From NCBI GenBank assembly GCA_027592105.1, contig JAQCLA010000121.1, forward strand, positions 1-7,661: 7,661 nucleotides of DNA, given 5' to 3'. The translations under genes were made by a program, and so were the position numbers. Under the pieces are notes generated by a model, which ran no database searches, was not told where the DNA came from, and saw only the letters and a list, made by a program, of their open reading frames with translations. Below, in pieces: positions 5,786 through 7,661 of the stretch (positions are counted from its first letter, which is position 1; the number at the start of each line of letters is the position of its first letter). Source of the stretch: Pseudomonadota bacterium (lineage in GTDB: Bacteria; Pseudomonadota; Alphaproteobacteria; Rhodobacterales; Rhodobacteraceae).

Positions 5786-6625
5786 TTAAATCACCACGCC
5801 CGCGCGCCCGGCCAGATCGCAGAAGAACTGCCACGCCACCCGGCCCGAGCGTGAGCCGCGCGTAGCCTGCCATTCAATCGCCTCTGCCACCAGCTGCGCA
5901 TCGTCGATCTGCAGGCCATAAGCCGCGCAATAGCCACGGATCATGACAAGATATTCGTCCTGCGTGCAGGGATGAAAGCCCAGCCACAATCCGAAACGAT
6001 CCGAGAGCGACACCTTTTCTTCGACCGCCTCGGATGGGTTGATGGCGCTAGAGCGTTCATTCTCGATCATGTCGCGCGGCATCAGGTGACGCCGGTTGGA
6101 GGTGGCGTAGAAAATCACATTGTCTGGCCGCCCCTCGACCCCACCATCCAGCACCGCCTTGAGCGATTTGTAATGCTGGTCATCATGCGAGAAGGACAGA
6201 TCGTCACAAAACAAGATCACCCGCACGGGTGCGGCGCGCAAAAGCGTCAGAAGCCTGCTGATCGAAGGCAGGTCTTCGCGTTGCACCTCGACCAGTTTCA
6301 GATCGGGGGCCTTGGCCAGACAGGCAGCATGCACCGCCTTGACGACCGAGGATTTCCCCATCCCCCGCGCGCCCCACAAAAGCGCGTTGTTGGCGGGCAG
6401 GCCGGCGGCGAATTGCGCGGTATTGGTCAAAAGCGTGTCGCGTGCGCGCTCAATGCCATGCAACAGGTCCAGTGCCACCCGGTTCACATGCGCCACCGGG
6501 GCAAGATGGTCAGGGTTGGCGTGCCAGACAAAGGCCGTTGCCGCATGCCAATCAGGCGTGGGGGCCGGCAAAGGGGCCATGCGTTCTAGCGCATCGGCGA
6601 TGCGGGCAAGCGGATCATCTGACAT
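5786..6625 (-). CDS. DUF815-family AAA+ ATPase
   Basis: This 279-residue soluble protein matches the DUF815 family of AAA+-like ATPases, whose cellular role is not established. Residues 1-75 are a mixed N-terminal region with no signal peptide. The ATPase core shows Walker A GARGMGKSS (85-93), Walker B VILFCDDLSF (136-145), a sensor-1-like YATSNRRHL (173-181), a likely arginine finger in SLSDRFG (206-212) and a sensor-2 region GSRSGRVAWQF (257-267). The ERSSAINPSEAVEEK segment (190-204) between sensor 1 and the finger is typical of the family. The ATG at 6623-6625 lies only 4 bp after the tatC stop, so transcription and probably translation are coupled to tatC; a weak AAGAG at 6636-6640, within the tatC 3' end, could serve as ribosome binding site. 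It converges with alkB, with 13 bp between the stops and no terminator hairpin that I can see. Confidence 0.88.
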   Translation of the reverse strand: MSDDPLARIADALERMAPLPAPTPDWHAATAFVWHANPDHLAPVAHVNRVALDLLHGIERARDTLLTNTAQFAAGLPANNALLWGARGMGKSSVVKAVHAACLAKAPDLKLVEVQREDLPSISRLLTLLRAAPVRVILFCDDLSFSHDDQHYKSLKAVLDGGVEGRPDNVIFYATSNRRHLMPRDMIENERSSAINPSEAVEEKVSLSDRFGLWLGFHPCTQDEYLVMIRGYCAAYGLQIDDAQLVAEAIEWQATRGSRSGRVAWQFFCDLAGRAGVVI

Positions 6626-6629
6626 GGGG

Positions 6630-7499
6630 TCAAAGCTCTTCGTCTTCGTCGAGAATACCCTCGGCGCGCATCCGGCGGATACGGCTGCGTTCGACCAAGC
6701 GCACCAGAAGGATGGAAATCTCGTAAAGCCCGTAAACGGCGGTGAACAAAATCAACTGCGTCACCACATCGGGCGGGGTCACAAGGGCTGCAAGCGTCAA
6801 GATGCCCACCACCGCCCATTTGCGCACCGCCCCTAGCCCCGCCGCCGTCACCAGCCCGGCCTTGCCCAGAAGCGTCAGCAGCACGGGCAACTGAAAGCAC
6901 AGCCCAAAGGCAAAAATGAACTTGAGCGCCAGATCGAGGCTTTCGCGGATCGAGCCCAGAAACACCGTCTGAATACCCGTATCAGGCGTGGCATCGGGGT
7001 TTTGGAACGTACCATCACCCGCGATCAGATTGGCCAGCGCCGGGATCGCATCGGAAAAACCGATGAAGAAATTCATCGCCAAGGGTGTGACGATGTAATG
7101 GGCAAAGGATGCGCCGATCAAAAACAGCACGGGCGAGGCGATCAGGAATGGCAAGATCGCGCCTTGTTCGGATTTATAGAGCCCCGGCGCGACGAAACGC
7201 CAAAGCTGATGCGCGATCACCGGAAAGCTGACCGCGAACCCCATTACGATCGAGATCCGAATCAAGACAAAGAATTTTTCCTGCGGCGCGGTAAAGATCA
7301 GGCGCGCATCCTCGCCGCGGGCGCGCAGCACCTCGGCCAAAGGTTGGGAGATGAATTCAAGGATCGGCTCTGCGACAGTGAACATCGCGACCATGCCGAC
7401 GACAAAGGCCATCACCGCCCGGATCAGCCGCGTGCGCAACTCGGCCAGATGCTCGATCAAGGGCGCCGAGCTGTCTTGGATCTTGTCTTCGGCGCTCAT
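6630..7499 (-). CDS. tatC: Sec-independent protein translocase TatC
   Basis: TatC is the six-helix inner-membrane subunit that, with TatB, recognises twin-arginine signal peptides and recruits TatA to export folded proteins. The N-terminal signature PLIEHLAELRTRL (13-25) is clear. LWRFVAPGLYKSE (99-111) contains the conserved cytoplasmic-loop glutamate (E111, equivalent to E. coli E103) used in signal-peptide binding. FAFGLCFQLPVLL (196-208) and LTLAALVTPPDVVTQ (234-248) mark the later helices. The protein is 289 residues against 258 in E. coli; most of the excess is a hydrophilic insertion in the second periplasmic loop (about 150-182) plus an acidic C-terminal tail. Position 203 is Gln where E. 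coli has E170. The ATG overlaps the stop of the upstream gene as ATGA, with no separate Shine-Dalgarno, indicating translational coupling. Confidence 0.96.
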   Translation of the reverse strand: MSAEDKIQDSSAPLIEHLAELRTRLIRAVMAFVVGMVAMFTVAEPILEFISQPLAEVLRARGEDARLIFTAPQEKFFVLIRISIVMGFAVSFPVIAHQLWRFVAPGLYKSEQGAILPFLIASPVLFLIGASFAHYIVTPLAMNFFIGFSDAIPALANLIAGDGTFQNPDATPDTGIQTVFLGSIRESLDLALKFIFAFGLCFQLPVLLTLLGKAGLVTAAGLGAVRKWAVVGILTLAALVTPPDVVTQLILFTAVYGLYEISILLVRLVERSRIRRMRAEGILDEDEEL

Positions 7500-7661
7500 G
7501 ATTTCGTCGGTTCCGTAGCGGCGGGGGCGGGGGCGGGCGCATCCGCACCATCGGCGTCGGGCGCATCCGCCGTGGCCGGCTTCGCGGTCTTAGCCGCGTT
7601 GCGCGCGTCGATCTGATCGCGCAGCTTCTTGGCGTTTGCCAGTTTCTCTTCCGCGATGCGG
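7496..7661 (-). CDS. tatB: Probable TatB, C-terminal part only
   Basis: A reading frame runs in from the right edge on the minus strand and ends with TGA at 7496-7498, overlapping the tatC start by four bases (ATGA). The 54 visible residues begin with a charged, helix-prone stretch (RIAEEKLANAKKLRDQIDAR) and finish with a disordered Ala/Pro/Asp-rich tail ending APAATEPTKS. That architecture is typical of the variable TatB C terminus, but nothing in this piece is diagnostic: the transmembrane helix and hinge lie outside the window. The name rests on its position directly before tatC, as in standard tatABC operons. It could be another tat-linked protein, though this is much less likely. Confidence 0.7.
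   Translation of the reverse strand, partial: RIAEEKLANAKKLRDQIDARNAAKTAKPATADAPDADGADAPAPAPAATEPTKS

Noticed and set aside
5773..5811. Possible terminator hairpin between alkB and the DUF815 gene (CCGGG at 5781-5785 with CCCGG at 5807-5811)
   Set aside because: The stem is five base pairs with a loop of about 21 bases and no U-tract, and half of it lies inside coding sequence.
5972..6589. A 205-codon plus-strand frame opposite the DUF815 gene
   Set aside because: Its sequence is composition-driven (Arg/Gly/His-rich), has no domain, and lies entirely antisense to an ATPase with intact motifs.
7002..7616. A 204-codon plus-strand frame opposite tatC
   Set aside because: It is highly charged and repetitive with no domain, and is antisense to an unmistakable tatC and the tatB tail.

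Overview
This 7.66 kb window reads as ordinary, densely packed chromosomal DNA from an alphaproteobacterium, most likely of the Rhodobacterales (Rhodobacter/Roseobacter group). The case rests on high GC, very short gaps, a tat cluster followed by a DUF815 ATPase, ftsY followed by a drug/metabolite transporter and yciB, and the character of the proteins. The taxonomy is inferred from gene content and protein character, not from a search. There is no RNA gene, insertion sequence, CRISPR array, prophage or attachment site. No gene-free stretch exceeds about 72 bp.

Layout from left to right: (1) the 3' end of an alpha/beta hydrolase (+), whose stop codon interlocks with that of tadA (-), the tRNA adenosine-34 deaminase. 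(2) rluB-type 23S rRNA pseudouridine synthase (+), divergent from tadA and overlapping the next gene tail-to-tail by 59 bp. (3) A leftward run ftsY, EamA-family permease, yciB (-): SRP receptor, a ten-helix transporter of unknown substrate, and an inner-membrane septation/envelope protein. (4) An AlkB-type alkane 1-monooxygenase (+), divergent from ftsY and the only gene here with an accessory, substrate-specific flavour. (5) A leftward run tatB (3' end only), tatC, DUF815 ATPase (-), tightly spaced and probably co-transcribed.

Functionally, two themes dominate: RNA modification (tadA, rluB) and membrane protein traffic (ftsY for co-translational targeting by SRP, tatB/tatC for export of folded proteins). 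yciB and the EamA permease add membrane-embedded envelope functions. alkB would oxidise medium or long alkyl chains at the membrane but needs a rubredoxin and reductase, which are not encoded here.

I looked for a new system and did not find a convincing one. The points most worth a second look are the AlkB with altered residues around its histidine boxes, the uncharacterised DUF815 ATPase tied to tatC, the Pro/Glu repeat in FtsY, the enlarged periplasmic loop of TatC and the tail-to-tail coding overlaps.
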